NCBI RefSeq assembly: GCF_900129855.1
Contig: NZ_LT670819.1
Coordinates: 4,340,001-4,404,000, forward strand
Direction of reading: 5' to 3'
DNA: 64,000 bases
DNA from: Streptomyces sp. 3214.6
Lineage (GTDB): Bacteria; Actinomycetota; Actinomycetes; Streptomycetales; Streptomycetaceae
Below, piece after piece: positions 43,020 to 51,856 of the stretch. Both the position numbers and the translations under genes were made by a program. A model generated the notes under the pieces. The model searched no databases, had not been told where the DNA came from, and worked only from the letters and a program-made list of their open reading frames with translations. Each line of letters begins with the position of its first letter. The stretch's first letter is position 1.

Positions 43020-44042
43020 TCAGCCTTGCCGAATCACCAGTCTGCCACCCTGGCGCTGGGCGACGACTTTGCCGGGGAGATTGATGACTCCCTGGCCGCG
43101 CCAGCCGGTGATCAGCCGGTCGACCTCCTCGATGTGCCGGGCGAAGAGGGAACCGGCCGGGGCGCCCGCCTCGATGGCGGCACGCCGCAGGATCCGGCGG
43201 CGTACGGCGGGCGGCAGCGCGTAGAGCTTGGCGCACTCCAGGAGGCCGGCTGCGTCCCGTACGGAGGACTCGGCCTGGCCGGCCCAGGCGTCGAGGGCGT
43301 CGGCGTCGTCGCGGGAGAGCTGGGCCGTACGGGCGAGGGCTTCGACGACGCCCTTGCCGAGGGCTTTCTCCAGGGCGGGCAGGCCCTCGTGGCGCAGCCG
43401 GGAGCGGGTGTAGGCCGGGTCGGCGTTGTGGGGGTCGTCCCAGACGGGCAGGGACTGGACCATGCAGGCCTTGCGGGCGGTCTGCCGGTCGAGCTGGAGG
43501 AAGGGGCGGCGGTAGCGGCCGCCGGCCCCCGAGACCGCGGCCATGCCGGACAGGGAGCGGATGCCGGAGCCGCGCGCGAGGCCGAGGAGGACGGTTTCGG
43601 CCTGGTCGTCGCGGGTGTGGCCGAGGAGGATCGCGGCGGCGCCGTGGCGTTCGGCCGCGGCGTCCAGGGCGGTGTAGCGCGCGTCGCGGGCGGCGGCCTC
43701 GGGGCCGCCTGCGCGGCCGACGGACACGGCGGTGGACTCGACCGGATCGAGGCCGAGTTCACGCAGTCGCAGGACGACTTCCTCGGCGCGCAGGTCGGAG
43801 CCGGGCTGCAGGCCGTGGTCCACGGTGACGCCGCCGGCGCGGATGCCGAGCCGGGGGGCCTCGAAGGCGAGGGCGGAGGCGAGCGCCATGGAGTCGGCGC
43901 CGCCGGAGCACGCCACGAGCACGAGCGGCGACTGCGGGCGCTCGTGCGGGCTTGCCTCGGGGGCGGGGTGGTCGTTGAGGATGTCGTGAAGGACGCGGCG
44001 GACCGCCAGGCGTATCGCCGCGACCGCAGGATGGGGACCCAT
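43020..44042 (-). CDS. tilS: tRNA(Ile)-lysidine synthetase TilS
   Basis: TilS attaches lysine to C34 of the tRNA-Ile with anticodon CAU, changing its decoding to AUA. The 340-residue protein has the PP-loop ATPase motif VLVACSGGADSMALASAL near residue 41 and the following VTVDHGLQPGSDLRAEEV, LLGHTRDDQAETVLLGLARGSGIRSLSGM and WDDPHNADPAYTRSRLRHEGLPAL. It is shorter than E. coli TilS and lacks the full C-terminal domain, as is usual in actinobacteria. ATG 44042 has AAGGGAA upstream. It is the first gene of the tilS-hpt-ftsH block. Confidence 0.92.
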   Translation of the reverse strand: MGPHPAVAAIRLAVRRVLHDILNDHPAPEASPHERPQSPLVLVACSGGADSMALASALAFEAPRLGIRAGGVTVDHGLQPGSDLRAEEVVLRLRELGLDPVESTAVSVGRAGGPEAAARDARYTALDAAAERHGAAAILLGHTRDDQAETVLLGLARGSGIRSLSGMAAVSGAGGRYRRPFLQLDRQTARKACMVQSLPVWDDPHNADPAYTRSRLRHEGLPALEKALGKGVVEALARTAQLSRDDADALDAWAGQAESSVRDAAGLLECAKLYALPPAVRRRILRRAAIEAGAPAGSLFARHIEEVDRLITGWRGQGVINLPGKVVAQRQGGRLVIRQG

Positions 44043-44212
44043 TGTCCGGTTCCCTTCATGAAGTTTTCGGGGGTGAACCCGAGGATCGGTCACTCAGAGT
44101 GTGTAGATGGTGACAGAACCGGGCCGTTCCCCGAGCATTGCACGCCTACCGAGGGCTCACGGTCCCTCGGACGGGTGATTGAAGGGGCGTTCGCCTGCCG
44201 ACGGCCGGATTC

Positions 44213-44260
44213 GGTTCACCATCTGTGTCGGGGTTCACCACCTGTGTCCGGGGTTCACGA
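44213..44260. repeat. Two and a half copies of a ~20-bp direct repeat at the end of the metalloprotease gene
   Basis: GGTTCACCATCTGTGTCGG (44213-44231) and GGTTCACCACCTGTGTCCGG (44232-44251) are followed by GGTTCACGA (44252-44260), in which the metalloprotease stop codon lies. It looks like recent tandem duplication of the 3' end region between tilS and the metalloprotease gene. No hairpin of note. Confidence 0.75.
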
Positions 44261-45388
44261 CTCGGCCTTGCGGTGCACCCGCGCGACCCAGTCCGCCGGT
44301 TTGGCGATCTCGGCCTTGGTCGGAAGTGTGTTCGGGGAGGTCCATACGCGGTTGAAGCCGTCCATGCCGACCTGGTCGACAACGGCCCGGACGAAGCGTT
44401 CGCCGTCCCGGTACTGCTTGAGTTTGGCGTCCAGGCCCAGCAGTTTGCGCAGGGCGAGGTCCAGCCGGGAGGCGCCCTTGGCGCGGCGCTGCTGGAACTT
44501 CTCGCGGATCTCGGCGACCGTCGACACGACTTCCGGCCCGACGCCGTCCATGACGAAGTCGGCGTGACCCTCCAGGAGGGACATCACGGCGGTGAGGCGG
44601 GCGAGGATCTCGCGCTGCGCGGGCGTCTGCACCAGTTCGACCAGGGAACGCCCGCCGTCGTCCTCCTCGCCCTCGGGTCGGCCGCCCGCGAGCGACTGGG
44701 CGGCTTCCCGGACGCGCTCCAGAAAGGTCATGGGGTCGACGTCGGTCTCGCCCAAGAACGACTGGATTTCGCCCTCCAGGTGGTCGCGCAGCCAGGGCAC
44801 GGCGGAGAACTGGGTGCGGTGCGTCTCCTCGTGGAGGCACACCCACAGGCGGAAGTCGTGGGGCTGTACGTCGAGTTCGCGTTCCACATGGACGATGTTG
44901 GGCGCGACGAGCAGCAGCCGGCCGCCACCGCCCGCGCCCGCGGGCAGTTCGCGGGTGGCGGGCGCGAAGGTCTCGTACTGGCCGAGGACCCGGGAGGACA
45001 GGAAGGAAAGCAACATGCCGAGTTCGACGCCGGTGACCTTGCCGCCGACGGCGCCCAGGACCGCGCCGCCGGGGGTGTTGCCGCGGCGCTCCTGCATCTT
45101 GTCGAGGAGGGGTTTGAGGATCTCCCGGAAGCCCGCGACGTTCGCCCGCACCCAGCCGGGGCGGTCGACGACGAGGATCGGGGTGTCGTGGGCATCCTCG
45201 GTGCCCATACGAGTGAAGCCCCGGACGTGTTGCTCCGAGGCCTTGGCGTATCGGCGCAGTTCCGCGACGACGGCACGGGCCTCGTCACGACTGACCTCGG
45301 GTCCCGGCCGTACCAGGCGGGTCGCGGTCGCCACCGCGAGATTCCAGTCGACCATCCCCGAAGATGCGGCACCACCGATGCTCGTCAT
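44255..45388 (-). CDS. Zinc-dependent metalloprotease, DUF2342 family
   Basis: The 377-residue protein contains the zinc motif HEETH in LWVCLHEETHRTQFSAVPWL (about residue 186), a distal acidic/His motif LLEGHADFVMDGVG near 270, and NIVHVERELDVQPHDFRLW. Family members are annotated as coenzyme F420 biosynthesis-associated or uncharacterised actinobacterial proteases; I give no substrate. There is no signal peptide, although VELGMLLSFLSSRVLGQYE is moderately hydrophobic. ATG 45388 has TACGGT ending 6 nt upstream and no Shine-Dalgarno, so it is probably leaderless. It sits between dacB and tilS, same strand, an arrangement I recall from other streptomycetes. Confidence 0.85.
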   Translation of the reverse strand: MTSIGGAASSGMVDWNLAVATATRLVRPGPEVSRDEARAVVAELRRYAKASEQHVRGFTRMGTEDAHDTPILVVDRPGWVRANVAGFREILKPLLDKMQERRGNTPGGAVLGAVGGKVTGVELGMLLSFLSSRVLGQYETFAPATRELPAGAGGGGRLLLVAPNIVHVERELDVQPHDFRLWVCLHEETHRTQFSAVPWLRDHLEGEIQSFLGETDVDPMTFLERVREAAQSLAGGRPEGEEDDGGRSLVELVQTPAQREILARLTAVMSLLEGHADFVMDGVGPEVVSTVAEIREKFQQRRAKGASRLDLALRKLLGLDAKLKQYRDGERFVRAVVDQVGMDGFNRVWTSPNTLPTKAEIAKPADWVARVHRKAES

Positions 45389-45495
45389 GCGTCAACCGTA
45401 CGTGAGCGCCGCCGTTGGGGGCAGGCCGCAGGCGGCCGGTCAGGGAGATGTCAGGGTCGGGGCCGGGGGTGGCTCGGGGTGGTGGGCCGCGCCCC

Positions 45496-47178
45496 TCAGC
45501 GGCAGCCGCATCCGGCGAGCGCCGTGGCCGCCCGGTCCAACGCCGCCTGGGCGGCCGCCGGGTCGGTCGTGTCGGCGGTCAGGAGGGCGAACGCGAGGAG
45601 GCGGCCCTCCCGGTCGACGACCGTGCCGGCGAGGGTGTTCACGCCGGTCAGGGTGCCTGTCTTGGCGCGGACGACACCGGCCGCGCCGTCACCGTAGCGG
45701 CTGGTGAGGGTGCCGGTGAAGCCGGCGACCGGGAGGCCGGTGAGGACCGGGCGCAGGTCGGGCCGGGCGGGGTCGCCGGCCTTGACCAGGAGGGCGGTCA
45801 GCAGGTTCGCCGTGAGCCGGTCCTCGCGGTTGAGGCCACTGCCGTCCCTGAAGCGGGCGCCGGCCGTCGGCAGTCCGAGCTTCTTCAGCTGGGCCTGGAC
45901 GGCCTTGCCGGCGCCGTCGAAGTCGGCGCGGACGCCGGTCGCGACGGCGGTCTGACGGGCGAGGGCCTCGGCGATGTCGTTGTCGCTGTTGGTGAGCATC
46001 CGCTCCACCAGAGCGGACAACGGGGGCGAGGAGACGGTGGCGAGGCTCTGCGCGCGCGTGGTGGCCTTGGACGGGCCGGGGGCCGTGGTCCTGACGCCGG
46101 CGGCCTTCAGGAACTCCGCGAACCTGCGGGTCGCGTCGGCCGCCGGGTCGCTCACCCGGGTCGCCGGGCCGCTGACGGAGTCGTCGGTGCGGCCCTCGTC
46201 GGCGGACAGGGCGGTGACGGAGGCGAGGTTGGGGTTGACCCCGATGGGGTGAACTTGGGTTCCGGCGTACAGGGTCGTGTCGTACGAGAGCGTCACCTGG
46301 GTGAGGCCGCGCTTCTTCAGGGCGGCGGCGGTGGAGACGGCGAGGGTGCGCAGGCTCGCCCAGCCCTCGGCGCCGGAGCGGGCCGTGAGGGTGGGGTCGC
46401 CGCCGCCGACGAGGACGAGCTCCTTGGTGTCGGGCTCGAGTGCCGCGCGCGTGGTGAGGCGGTGCTCGGCGCCCATCGCGGAGAGCGCGGCGACCGCGGT
46501 GGCGATCTTCGTGGTGGACGCAGGGGTCAACGCCTGGTCGGCTCCGGTGCCGTACAGCTGCCTGCCGGTGGCCACGTCGACGACCGCGGCGGTGTGCCGG
46601 GCGCCGAGAGCCGGATCGTCCAGGAGGGGGGCCAGGACGTTCGCGAGGCCCGGACCGGTGGGGAGAGTGGCCGGGGCCGACTTCACGGTGCTGCCGACGG
46701 TGCCGCCGAGGCCGGTGAGGACGGAGGCGGCACTGGGGGCGGGCCGCGGCGCACCGGCCGCCGTGTCGGACGTACCGGATGTACCGGATGAATCGTTCGG
46801 GCGGCCGTGATCTGCGCCACCCGTTTGTTCGAGGGCGGCTGCCCGGTCCCGCTCCGCCGTACGCTGGCCGGTGGAGTCCCAGGGGCCGGTGGCGGTCACC
46901 ACGCCGGCGGCCAGCGCCAGCCCGGCGGTCGCCGCACCCGCGGTGTACTGCCAGGACCTGGCGTTGGGTCCGGAGGTCATCGGCTTCGTGACGCGTGCGA
47001 GGTGCGGTTTCGCCGCCCGTGTGAGCCGTGCGACCTGCGGCTTGGCGCCTGCGCCCACGCGCGCGAGGCCGGGTCGTACGATCCCTGCGACCCGTGCCAG
47101 ACGTGGTCGTACGGCGTCCGCGACCCGCACCACATGCGGTCTCGCGGCCCGCCAAGGCCTCAGCTCTGGCACGATCAC
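45496..47178 (-). CDS. dacB: D-alanyl-D-alanine carboxypeptidase/endopeptidase DacB (S13, PBP4-type)
   Basis: This class C penicillin-binding protein trims or cleaves peptidoglycan peptides outside the cell. The 560-residue protein has S13 motifs SxxK in LTPASTTKIATAV, SxN in LTNSDNDIAEAL, and KTG in VVRAKTGTLTG. A transmembrane anchor lies at about residues 79-97 (TAGAATAGLALAAGVVTAT), followed by a disordered exported linker. The N-terminal cytoplasmic part (residues 12-66) is unusual: five imperfect 11-residue repeats of the type (A/V)(R/K)P-x-(L/V)-A-R-(V/L)-x-x-x. GTG 47178 is chosen to include these; a start at Met67 would drop them. It is divergent from ppa. Confidence 0.9.
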   Translation of the reverse strand: MIVPELRPWRAARPHVVRVADAVRPRLARVAGIVRPGLARVGAGAKPQVARLTRAAKPHLARVTKPMTSGPNARSWQYTAGAATAGLALAAGVVTATGPWDSTGQRTAERDRAAALEQTGGADHGRPNDSSGTSGTSDTAAGAPRPAPSAASVLTGLGGTVGSTVKSAPATLPTGPGLANVLAPLLDDPALGARHTAAVVDVATGRQLYGTGADQALTPASTTKIATAVAALSAMGAEHRLTTRAALEPDTKELVLVGGGDPTLTARSGAEGWASLRTLAVSTAAALKKRGLTQVTLSYDTTLYAGTQVHPIGVNPNLASVTALSADEGRTDDSVSGPATRVSDPAADATRRFAEFLKAAGVRTTAPGPSKATTRAQSLATVSSPPLSALVERMLTNSDNDIAEALARQTAVATGVRADFDGAGKAVQAQLKKLGLPTAGARFRDGSGLNREDRLTANLLTALLVKAGDPARPDLRPVLTGLPVAGFTGTLTSRYGDGAAGVVRAKTGTLTGVNTLAGTVVDREGRLLAFALLTADTTDPAAAQAALDRAATALAGCGCR

Positions 47179-47257
47179 CAGCCCCTTTCGCGATCACACA
47201 GCTGCGTGAGGGACACTTAACCACCAGAACTATGTGCTGATCATGGAGGAGCCACCG

Positions 47258-47749
47258 GTGGAGTTCGACGTCACGATCGAGATCCCGAAGGGTTCGCGGA
47301 ACAAGTACGAGGTGGACCACGAGACCGGTCGGATCCGCCTGGACCGTCGACTCTTCACCTCGACCGCCTACCCGACCGACTACGGATTCGTCGAGAACAC
47401 CCTCGGCGAGGACGGCGACCCGCTGGACGCGCTGGTCATCCTGGACGAGCCCACCTTCCCGGGCTGTCTGATCCGGTGCCGCGCCATCGGCATGTTCCGG
47501 ATGACGGACGAGGCCGGCGGCGACGACAAGCTGCTGTGCGTCCCGGCGACCGACCCGCGCGTGGAGCACCTGCGGGACATCCACCACGTGTCGGAGTTCG
47601 ACCGCCTGGAGATCCAGCACTTCTTCGAGGTCTACAAGGACCTGGAGCCCGGCAAGTCCGTGGAGGGCGCCGACTGGGTCGGCCGTACGGACGCCGAGGC
47701 GGAGATCGAGCGGTCCTACAAGCGGTTCAAGGACCAGGGCGGTCACTGA
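47258..47749 (+). CDS. ppa: Inorganic pyrophosphatase Ppa (family I)
   Basis: Ppa hydrolyses pyrophosphate and so pulls biosynthetic reactions forward. The 163-residue protein begins MEFDVTIEIPKGSRNKYEVDHETGRIRLDR, has YPTDYGFVENTLGEDGDPLDALV (metal-binding Asp cluster), and RDIHHVSEFDRLEIQHFFEVYKDLEPGK. GTG 47258 is chosen because GGAGGA at 47245-47250 is 7 nt upstream and the protein length matches S. coelicolor Ppa. It is divergent from dacB across 79 bp. Confidence 0.96.
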   Translation: MEFDVTIEIPKGSRNKYEVDHETGRIRLDRRLFTSTAYPTDYGFVENTLGEDGDPLDALVILDEPTFPGCLIRCRAIGMFRMTDEAGGDDKLLCVPATDPRVEHLRDIHHVSEFDRLEIQHFFEVYKDLEPGKSVEGADWVGRTDAEAEIERSYKRFKDQGGH

Positions 47750-47863
47750 GGCTGCCGCCGCCTAGAGGTGCGTAGAGGGCTGCACGCGCACGCGTGCGGC
47801 CCTTTCGCGTGTCTGTGCGCATACTGAGGCCTACCGAAGGTGTCGTTCAGGGAGCGTTGCTGA

Positions 47864-49525
47864 GTGTCGGAGGCGGAGGACCGCAAACCGCAGTCGGACG
47901 AGGCGAGGAGTGCCTTCGACCCCGAGATCACGTCGGAGTTCGCGATCCCGGCGGGGCTGGCCGTCCCGAAGGGCGGGGTCGAGTCGGAGAACACCTCGGA
48001 GTTCGCCGTTCCGCAGGGCCTGGATGTGGGGCAGCAGGCCCCTGGGGAGACCGAGGGGTCGGCGTTCAGTCTGCCGCGCACGTACAGCGCCCGGCAGGCC
48101 CCGGCCGCGTTCACGCCGGCGGCCGGCGTGCCGATGGTGAGTCTGACCAAGGACGTGCCCTGGCAGGACCGGATGCGCACGATGCTGCGGATGCCGGTGG
48201 CCGAACGGCCCGCGCCGGAGCCGGGCCCCAAGGCGGAGGAGGGCGGACCGGCCGTCCCGCGCGTGCTCGACCTCACGCTGCGCATCGGTGAGTTGCTGCT
48301 GGCGGGCGGGGAGGGCGCCGAGGACGTGGAGGCCGCGATGTTCGCCGTCTGCCGCTCCTACGGGCTCGACCGCTGCGAGCCGAACGTCACCTTCACGCTG
48401 CTGTCGATCTCGTACCAGCCGTCCCTGGTGGAGGACCCGGTGACGGCGTCGCGGACCGTGCGCCGCCGAGGCACCGACTACACGCGCCTGGCGGCCGTCT
48501 TCCGGCTCGTGGACGACCTGAGCGACCCGGAGACCCACCTCTCCCTGGAGGAGGCCTACCGGCGGCTCGCGGAGATGCGCCGCAACCGGCACCCGTACCC
48601 GACCTGGGTGCTGACCTCGGCGAGCGGGCTGCTCGCGGGCGCGGCCTCGGTGCTGGTCGGCGGTGACGTGGTCGTGTTCGTCGCGGCCGCGCTCGGCGCG
48701 ATGCTCGGCGACCGGCTGGCGTGGCTCTGCGCGGGGCGCGGGCTCCCGGAGTTCTACCAGTTCCTGGTCGCCGCGATGCCGCCGGCCGCGATAGGCATCG
48801 CGCTGACGCTGGGTCACGTCGATGTGAAGGCCTCCGCGGTCGTCACCGGTGGGCTGTTCGCGCTGCTGCCGGGACGGGCGCTGGTGGCGGGCGTCCAGGA
48901 CGGTCTGACGGGCTTCTACATCACCGCCGCCGCCCGCCTGCTGGAGGTCACGTACTTCTTCGTGGGCATCGTCGTCGGAGTGCTGGTGATGCTCTACGTC
49001 GGCGTACAGCTCGGCGCCCATCTCAACCCCGACGCGGCCCTGGGCATCGGCAAGCACCCACTGTGGCAGATCGGGGCGTCGATGCTGCTGTCGCTGACGT
49101 TCGCGGTGCTGCTCCAGCAGGAACGATCCACCGTGCTGGCCGTGACGCTGAACGGCGGTGTGGCCTGGTCGGTGTACGGCGCGATGCACTACACCGGCGA
49201 GATCTCGCCGGTGGCCTCCACGGCCGTCGCGGCGGGGGTGGTGGGACTGTTCGGGCAGCTGCTCTCGCGGTACCGGTTCGCGTCCGCCCTGCCGTACACG
49301 ACCGCCGCGATCGGGCCCCTGCTGCCGGGGTCGGCGACGTATTTCGGGCTGTTGGCGATCGCGCAGAACAAGGTGGACGCGGGGCTGGTGTCGCTCACCA
49401 AGGCCGCGGCGCTCGCCATGGCCATCGCCATCGGCGTGAACCTGGGGTCCGAGGTGTCGCGGCTGTTCCTGCGGATCGGCTCCGCGGAGAAGCGGCGGGC
49501 CGCCAAGAGGACGCGGGGGTTCTGA
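47864..49525 (+). CDS. ThrE-type threonine/serine exporter
   Basis: The 553-residue protein combines the ThrE N-domain (cytosolic, hydrolase-like: RVLDLTLRIGELLLAGGEGAEDVEAAMFAVCRSYGL, near residue 133) with about ten transmembrane helices (ThrE + ThrE_2), similar to Corynebacterium ThrE. It would export threonine/serine or small amino acids. The about 130-residue N-terminal extension contains two copies of a short motif (TSEFAIPAGLAVP and TSEFAVPQGLDV) that have no counterpart in ThrE; it may be a protein-binding tail. GTG 47864 with CAGGGAGCG upstream. A hairpin follows at 49537-49553. Confidence 0.88.
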   Translation: MSEAEDRKPQSDEARSAFDPEITSEFAIPAGLAVPKGGVESENTSEFAVPQGLDVGQQAPGETEGSAFSLPRTYSARQAPAAFTPAAGVPMVSLTKDVPWQDRMRTMLRMPVAERPAPEPGPKAEEGGPAVPRVLDLTLRIGELLLAGGEGAEDVEAAMFAVCRSYGLDRCEPNVTFTLLSISYQPSLVEDPVTASRTVRRRGTDYTRLAAVFRLVDDLSDPETHLSLEEAYRRLAEMRRNRHPYPTWVLTSASGLLAGAASVLVGGDVVVFVAAALGAMLGDRLAWLCAGRGLPEFYQFLVAAMPPAAIGIALTLGHVDVKASAVVTGGLFALLPGRALVAGVQDGLTGFYITAAARLLEVTYFFVGIVVGVLVMLYVGVQLGAHLNPDAALGIGKHPLWQIGASMLLSLTFAVLLQQERSTVLAVTLNGGVAWSVYGAMHYTGEISPVASTAVAAGVVGLFGQLLSRYRFASALPYTTAAIGPLLPGSATYFGLLAIAQNKVDAGLVSLTKAAALAMAIAIGVNLGSEVSRLFLRIGSAEKRRAAKRTRGF

Positions 49526-49536
49526 GCGACGCCCCG

Positions 49537-49553
49537 CGCCCCTCAGGGGCGCT
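49537..49553. terminator. Short bidirectional hairpin between thrE-like and dedA genes
   Basis: GCGCCCC-TCA-GGGGCGC at 49537-49553 is a 7-bp GC stem with a triloop in the 33-bp space between convergent genes. It lacks a T-tract; it resembles Streptomyces terminators of minimal type. Confidence 0.65.
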
Positions 49554-49558
49554 CGCTT

Positions 49559-50503
49559 CTAGTAGCCCTGGTTCTGGTTGTCATACGGGTACTGGGGCTG
49601 CTGGGGCTGCTGCTGCCAGTCCTGGGGGTACTGCTGCTGTTGCGGGTACTGCTGCTGGCCGCCGTAGTAGTCGTTCGGCTGGCCCTGGTTCGCATGGCCC
49701 TGGTTCTGATGGCCGGGCTGCTGGTAGCCCTGGTTCTGGCGGCTCTGGTCCTGGTAGCCCTGGTTCTGGTCGTAGGTGTGGTTGCCGTACGGGGCGGGCT
49801 CTTCGATGCGGCGGAGCTGGGTCGTCGCGTCGTCCATGACCGGGGGCCGCTGCTGGGCGGGGGCGGCCTGCGGGGGGTTCTTCTTGGCCTGGGAACGCGC
49901 GCGCAGGAACTCGATGATGATCGGGATCACGGAGACGAGGACGATCAGGATGAGGATCGCCTCGATGTTCGCCTTGACGAAGTCGATCTTGCCGAGCCAG
50001 GAGCCGAGCAGTGTCACGCCCGCGCCCCACAGCACGCCGCCGATGACGTTGAAGATCAGGAACGAGCGGTACTTCATGCCGCTGACACCGGCGATGATCG
50101 GCGTGAACGTGCGAACGATGGGCACGAAGCGGGCCAGGACCAGGGATTTCGGGCCGTACTTCTCGAAGAACGCGTGCGCCTTGGTGACGTTCTCCTGCTT
50201 GAAGAGGCGGGAGTCCGGGCGGTTGAAGAGCGAGGGGCCGACCTTCTTGCCGAACATGTAACCCGCCTGGTCGCCCAGGACCGCGGCGACGCAGATGAGG
50301 GCGATCGCACCCCACAGCGGGAAGTCCAGCTGGTTCGAGGTGATCAGCAGGCCAGCGGTGAACAGCAGCGAGTCGCCCGGCAGGAAGAACCCGATCAGCA
50401 GACCCGACTCCGCGAAGACGATGAGCAGCAGGCCCCAGATGCTGTAGGTGTCGAGCAGATAGTTGGGGTCCAGCCAGCTCGGCCCGAGGGCAAGAGTCGT
50501 CAC
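49559..50503 (-). CDS. DedA-family membrane protein with Gln/Asn/Tyr-rich tail
   Basis: The 314-residue protein carries the DedA/SNARE-associated fold in residues about 15-210: FAESGLLIGFFLPGDSLLFTAGLL, GDQAGYMFGKKVGPSLF, and the re-entrant signature ARFVPIVRTFTPIIAGVSGM. DedA proteins act in lipid (undecaprenyl or phospholipid) flipping and membrane homeostasis. The last about 85 residues are extraordinary: repeats of NQGYQ, QNQGY, QQQYPQ and a final NQNQGY, i.e. a prion-like, low-complexity domain facing the cytosol. The GTG start has AGGAG upstream. Confidence 0.9.
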   Translation of the reverse strand: MTTLALGPSWLDPNYLLDTYSIWGLLLIVFAESGLLIGFFLPGDSLLFTAGLLITSNQLDFPLWGAIALICVAAVLGDQAGYMFGKKVGPSLFNRPDSRLFKQENVTKAHAFFEKYGPKSLVLARFVPIVRTFTPIIAGVSGMKYRSFLIFNVIGGVLWGAGVTLLGSWLGKIDFVKANIEAILILIVLVSVIPIIIEFLRARSQAKKNPPQAAPAQQRPPVMDDATTQLRRIEEPAPYGNHTYDQNQGYQDQSRQNQGYQQPGHQNQGHANQGQPNDYYGGQQQYPQQQQYPQDWQQQPQQPQYPYDNQNQGY

Positions 50504-50642
50504 GGTTCCGGGCTCCTACGGGTGGGGGATGTACGGCGTCCTTGGTACGGCCGCACAAAGCTATCAACGCAATGTTCCCGCCCCAGGTTCCACGGGTGTC
50601 CCCGGGATGCGCTGTGCCCCGACCGGGACCAGGCTGTGAGTC

Positions 50643-51008
50643 ATGGGCATCGAGGATTACGGCGGCGGGCAGGGCCCCGAGCCGGACGTACTGGTCGTCA
50701 CCACGAACGACGTACCCGGGTTCCGGGTGCAGCGGGTCATCGGTGAGGTCTTCGGGCTGACCGTGCGCTCACGGCACCTGGGCAGCCAGATCGGCGCGGG
50801 CCTGAAGTCGATGATCGGCGGCGAGCTCAAGGGGTTGACCAAGACCCTCGTGGAGACCCGCAACCAGGCCATGGAACGCCTCGTCGCGCAGGCACGCGCG
50901 CGTGGAGCCAACGGCGTGCTCATGTTCCGCTTCGACGTGACGGAGGCGGCGGACGTGGGCACCGAGGTGTGCGCGTACGGGACGGCGGTGGTCCTGGTCC
51001 AGGAGTAG
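50643..51008 (+). CDS. UPF0145/YbjQ-family protein
   Basis: The 121-residue protein has the YbjQ signature: VLVVTTNDVPGFRVQRVIGEVFGLTVRSRHLGSQIGAGLKSMIGGELKGLTKTL, ending in MERLVAQARARGANGVLMFRFDV. Family structures are pentameric beta-sandwiches of unknown function, perhaps heavy-metal binding. ATG 50643 lacks a clear Shine-Dalgarno. It is convergent with the tipA gene and lies 56 bp from its end. Confidence 0.9.
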   Translation: MGIEDYGGGQGPEPDVLVVTTNDVPGFRVQRVIGEVFGLTVRSRHLGSQIGAGLKSMIGGELKGLTKTLVETRNQAMERLVAQARARGANGVLMFRFDVTEAADVGTEVCAYGTAVVLVQE

Positions 51009-51064
51009 GGAGTAGGGAGTAGGCCCGGACCAGAACCACACAGGCGTCGCCTTACGACGTCCGT

Positions 51065-51826
51065 TTACGGCGTCCGTCGCGCCGCGTTCGCCGTGATCGC
51101 CTCCTTGAGGTGCTCGGCGAGGCCCGGGTGCATGGAGTCGTAGAACGCCTTGAAGCGTTCGTCGGAGACGTACATCTCCCCCAGGCACAGGTGCGTCGTG
51201 TGCGGGCAGTCGTAGAACCATGTGCTGATGTGCCGGCGGTGTTCCTCGGCCATGTCCATCGCCGGCTCGCCGGTGGGCGGTTCGCCCGCGGCCACCAGGC
51301 CGGCGTAACGCTCGCTCCAGTCGTCGACCTCGGCCTGCAGGCGCTTCCAGTCGTCCTTGCTGTAGCCGGCGGCGCGGCGCTGGGACTCGGCGTAGGCCTC
51401 GGTGCCGCCCCATCGCCGCTCCGCCTCCTCGGCGTACTGCTCGGGGTCCTTGTCGCCGAAGACCTCGAACTTCTCCTCGGGGGTGAGGTTGATACCCATC
51501 TTGCGTGCCTCCATGGCGTGTTCCACGGCCGCGGCCATCTTCTGCAGCTTCTCGATCCGGGCGGTCAGCAGTTCGTGCTGGCGGCGCAGGTGCGCGCGCG
51601 GGTCGGTCGCCGGGTCGTCGAGCAGGGCCGCGACCTCCTCCAGCGGAAAGCCGAGCTCGCGGTAGAACAGAATCTGCTGCAGCCGGTCGAGGTCGGCGTC
51701 CTCGTAGCGCCGGTGACCCGCGTGGCTGCGCCCGCCGGGGACGAGCAGGCCGATGTCGTCGTAGTGGTGCAGGGTGCGCACCGTGACCCCGGCGAATCCG
51801 GCGACCTGTCCTACGGAGTAGCTCAC
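51065..51826 (-). CDS. tipA: TipA, MerR-family thiopeptide-responsive autoregulator
   Basis: The 253-residue protein equals TipAL in length. The N-terminal MerR winged helix (SYSVGQVAGFAGVTVRTLHHYDDIGLL) and a coiled coil lead to the TipAS domain from residue 110 (MGINLTPEEKFEVFGDKD). The TipAS pocket keeps HLCLGEMYVSDERF with the Cys that bonds covalently to thiopeptides such as thiostrepton. The internal ATG at 51499 (MGINLTPEEK) has GGAGG 8 nt upstream, so the short TipAS form is probably translated separately, as in S. lividans. GTG 51826 is the long start. The middle of TipAS diverges from S. lividans (RWGGTEAYAESQRRAAGYS), so ligand range may differ. Confidence 0.93.
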   Translation of the reverse strand: MSYSVGQVAGFAGVTVRTLHHYDDIGLLVPGGRSHAGHRRYEDADLDRLQQILFYRELGFPLEEVAALLDDPATDPRAHLRRQHELLTARIEKLQKMAAAVEHAMEARKMGINLTPEEKFEVFGDKDPEQYAEEAERRWGGTEAYAESQRRAAGYSKDDWKRLQAEVDDWSERYAGLVAAGEPPTGEPAMDMAEEHRRHISTWFYDCPHTTHLCLGEMYVSDERFKAFYDSMHPGLAEHLKEAITANAARRTP

Positions 51827-51856
51827 TTCACCCGCTCCCTTCTCGGTACGCGCTCC

